DNA from: Deltaproteobacteria bacterium
GTDB lineage: Bacteria > Desulfobacterota_C > Deferrisomatia > Deferrisomatales > JACRMM01
DNA: 8,510 bases
Direction: 5' to 3'
Assembly (NCBI GenBank): GCA_016218905.1
Contig: JACRCS010000723.1
Span: 1 to 8,510, forward strand
A program made the translations under genes and the position numbers. Shown here one piece after another: positions 7,250 through 8,510 of this stretch. A model generated the notes under the pieces. It worked only from the letters and a program-made list of their open reading frames with translations, ran no database searches and was not told the DNA's origin. Position 1 is the stretch's first letter, and the number at the start of each line of letters is the position of its first letter.

Positions 7250-7262
7250 GGGAGTACCTCCC
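7250..7262. repeat. 13-bp palindrome between ChrA stop and sigma gene
   Basis: GGGAG-TAC-CTCCC is a perfect 5-bp inverted repeat with a three-base centre, just past the end of the ChrA-like frame and upstream of the preferred sigma start. It may be a small operator. It is short and the region is GC-rich, so support is weak. Confidence 0.3.
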
Positions 7263-7263
7263 G

Positions 7264-7757
7264 TCAAGCGACACCCATGGCCGTTAGCACCGCCCAGAGT
7301 GGAACGTCGCGGGGAATGCCGCCCTTGCCTCCCATCGTCGCGGGGCGAAGCCACAACGAGCCGAGGGCGAGTGCGGCGAGCACGAGGAGAACGGCGTTGA
7401 CCCTGAAAAGCAAACCGACGAAGGCCCCGAGCCCGATCAGTGCCTGAGGTCGGCTGCGAAGGTTTCGGCCGCCCAGGTCCAAGGTGAGGTGGAGAAGAAT
7501 GCCGACGACAACGGCTTCGAGCCCGACAAAGAGGCCGGGGATCCAGGGCAGGTTCCCGAAGGTGAAGTAGAGCGCCGAGAGGACGAGCATGAGGAGAAAC
7601 GAAGGCAAGAGGAACGACGTCGCCGCCACGACGGCCCCCGGAACCCCCGGAGCTTGAAGCCGACGTAGGCGACGAGGTCCACCCCGATCGGGCCGGGGTA
7701 GAGCTGAACCAGGGCCAGCCCATCCTCCAGTTCCTGCTCCGTGAGCCAGTTGCTACT
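7264..7757 (-). pseudogene. ChrA-type chromate transporter fragment, lacking its N terminus and frameshifted
   Basis: The stretch WLTEQELEDGLALVQLYPGP followed by IGVDLVAYVG matches the conserved early part of CHR-family chromate/sulphate antiporters. After one frame change it continues as AATSFLLPSFLLMLVLSALY and further hydrophobic segments to a TGA at 7264. The first 40 or so family residues, including the first helix and its FGGP-type motif, are absent; CDF sequence sits there instead. The frame breaks at a C5 run (7644-7648, G5 on the coding strand): one extra G would restore KLRG-VPGAVVAATSF. No second CHR domain follows, so it is either a single-domain type or also cut at the 3' end. 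In its present form the gene cannot make a normal transporter. The junction start near 7757 is estimated from where CDF similarity ends. Confidence 0.8.
7644..7648 (-). other. Probable -1 frameshift site in a C5/G5 homopolymer of the ChrA fragment
   Basis: The coding strand reads CTC CGG GGG TTC CGG GGG CC. Six G instead of five gives Leu-Arg-Gly-Val-Pro-Gly-Ala-Val, the expected CHR sequence, and joins the upstream frame to the downstream one with no other change. Homopolymer length errors are a common sequencing artefact, so this may not be a real mutation. Confidence 0.75.
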
Positions 7758-8138
7758 CAGAAGCGCGGCGGCGTTGAAGAGAGCCACCAGCACCTCCACC
7801 CGGTTGTAGGCAAACGTCCGCCGGGGCGTGCTCGGCGGCTGACCCGCCCGATGGGTTCCGTAGCTCAGGGCCAGCGACACCACGTCGCTCAGGTTGTGGA
7901 GGGCGTCGGACAGGAGCCCGAGGCTGTTGGCGAGGAGACCCCCCACGAGTTGCGAGATGCAGATGACGAGATTGATGGCCACCCCGGCGAGGAGCCTGGG
8001 GCCGATCGAGGTGACGGGGCCGTGGTCGTGACCGTGCCCCGTCTTTTCCGAAGCCCCGGCTGCTGGTCCGTGGTCGTGCCCGCAGCCGCAGTGTGCGGCT
8101 TCGAGGCTGTCAGTCCTCGTCGAAGGGAGAGAGTTCAC
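7758..8138 (-). pseudogene. CDF-family (CzcD/ZitB-like) cation efflux protein, N-terminal third only
   Basis: The first 127 residues are a typical start of a zinc-type cation diffusion facilitator. A cytoplasmic His-rich head (GHDHGP at 20-25 and GHGHDHGP at 34-41) is followed by TM1 (about 49-70), TM2 with the metal-site motif HNLSD (His81, Asp85), and the characteristic linker RRTFAYNRVEVLVALFNAAALL (106-127) leading into TM3. From residue 128 the frame no longer resembles CDF and becomes ChrA-like. TM4-6 and the C-terminal dimerisation domain are missing, so this cannot transport metal as CDF proteins normally do. The start is GTG at 8138 with GGAGG five bases upstream. The simplest inference is a deletion joining adjacent CDF and ChrA genes; an assembly join is the alternative. 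Confidence 0.82.
8020..8078 (-). repeat. 11-bp direct repeat encoding the HDHG metal-binding head of the CDF protein
   Basis: CCGTGGTCGTG occurs at 8020-8030 and again at 8068-8078 on the plus strand. Each copy encodes His-Asp-His-Gly in the cytoplasmic head of the CDF fragment. It is a coding repeat, and such His clusters are usual in CDF proteins. Confidence 0.6.
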
Positions 8139-8143
8139 AAGAG

Positions 8144-8148
8144 CCTCC
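8144..8148 (-). promoter_or_regulatory. Ribosome binding site for the CDF-like gene
   Basis: GGAGG on the minus strand lies five bases before the GTG at 8138. It supports that start and shows that the truncated gene keeps its initiation signal. Confidence 0.6.
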
Positions 8149-8180
8149 GTCTCCGCAAACAGGTGTCGGCGATTCCCAGA

Positions 8181-8510
8181 TCAGAGCAAGGCATTGAAGA
8201 GGTACCCGACCATAAGGATCCCGACTCCCACGACCCCGATGAAGACCGCGATAAGCCGCGGCTTCAGCACCTTGCGCAAAATCACCGTCTCGGGAAGGGA
8301 GAGGCCGATCACGGCCATCATGAACGCGAGCACGGTGCCCAGCGCCGCCCCTTTGCCGAGGAGCGCCTGGACGACCGGGATGATCCCGGCGGCGTTCGAG
8401 TACATGGGGATCCCGATCACCACGGCGAGCGGCACCGACCACCAGGCGCCCTTGCCCATGATCGCGGCCATGAAGTTCTCCGGCACCCAGCCGTGGATCC
8501 CGGCGCCAAC
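8181..8510 (-). CDS. COG0701/DUF318 membrane permease (YraQ/ArsP-like), C-terminal part
   Basis: The frame is open from the right edge and ends at TGA 8181, giving the last 109 residues of an integral membrane protein. Residues IHGWVPENFMAAIMGKG, then VPLAVVIGIPMYSNAAGIIP (26-45), then ALGTVLAFMMAVIGLSLPE and ILRKVLKPRL match the C-terminal repeat of the predicted permease family that includes YraQ and the organoarsenical exporter ArsP. About three membrane helices are seen (24-46, 57-75, 85-105). The last residues are GYLFNALL. The N-terminal half lies outside the window. The next gene starts 42 bases downstream with no terminator visible, so it probably shares the transcript. An export role fits the metal-resistance context, but the substrate is inferred only from the family. 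Confidence 0.85.
   Translation of the reverse strand, partial: VGAGIHGWVPENFMAAIMGKGAWWSVPLAVVIGIPMYSNAAGIIPVVQALLGKGAALGTVLAFMMAVIGLSLPETVILRKVLKPRLIAVFIGVVGVGILMVGYLFNALL

Noticed and set aside
7205..7447. 80-codon plus-strand frame over the ChrA/sigma boundary
   Set aside because: It is antisense to the ChrA fragment and has no motif or ribosome binding site.
8020..8078. CRISPR-like or mobile-element repeat
   Set aside because: The two 11-bp copies simply encode His-Asp-His-Gly twice in the CDF metal-binding head. No array, transposase or terminal repeats are seen anywhere in the window.

Overview
The window is a GC-rich bacterial segment in which every supportable gene lies on the minus strand, so transcription runs from the right edge to the left. 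A TolC-family outer-membrane factor implies a Gram-negative (diderm) envelope. Several genes start with GTG, and all nine stop codons visible in the window are TGA. I cannot assign a genus. The gene set is typical of metal-resistance or envelope-stress accessory loci in high-GC proteobacteria and related diderm phyla.

Layout, in transcription order. Right edge (8510-8181): the C-terminal end of a COG0701/DUF318-type membrane permease (YraQ/ArsP-like). Next (8138-7264) is a damaged stretch. The N-terminal third of a CDF cation-efflux protein runs in frame into an internal part of a ChrA-type chromate transporter, and that part carries a one-base frameshift in a C5/G5 run. Then comes a regulatory trio: an ECF sigma factor (to 6663), a zinc-finger (ZAS) anti-sigma factor with one membrane helix (6608-6102), and a membrane-anchored Spy/CpxP/CnrX-like metal-sensor protein (6105-5599). 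After it is an ICMT/CzcN-like membrane methyltransferase with a long C-terminal domain rich in His and Met that I do not recognise (5540-4332). The left half encodes a tripartite ABC efflux system: a TolC-like channel (4279-3017), a membrane-fusion protein (2992-1820), a MacB/DevC-like permease (1823-621) and its LolD/DevA-like ATPase (624 to the left edge). The ATPase is interrupted by an in-frame TGA six codons after the Walker A lysine.

The genes are tightly packed: 4-bp overlaps at three junctions and gaps of about 25-60 bp elsewhere. One polycistronic, self-regulated unit is the simplest reading. In the inferred model, the anti-sigma factor and periplasmic sensor hold the sigma factor until metal or envelope stress frees it, and the sigma factor then drives the sensor, methyltransferase and pump genes. 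The three lesions (CDF/ChrA junction, ChrA frameshift, ATPase nonsense codon) point either to a decaying locus or to sequence/assembly errors. Raw reads would separate the two.
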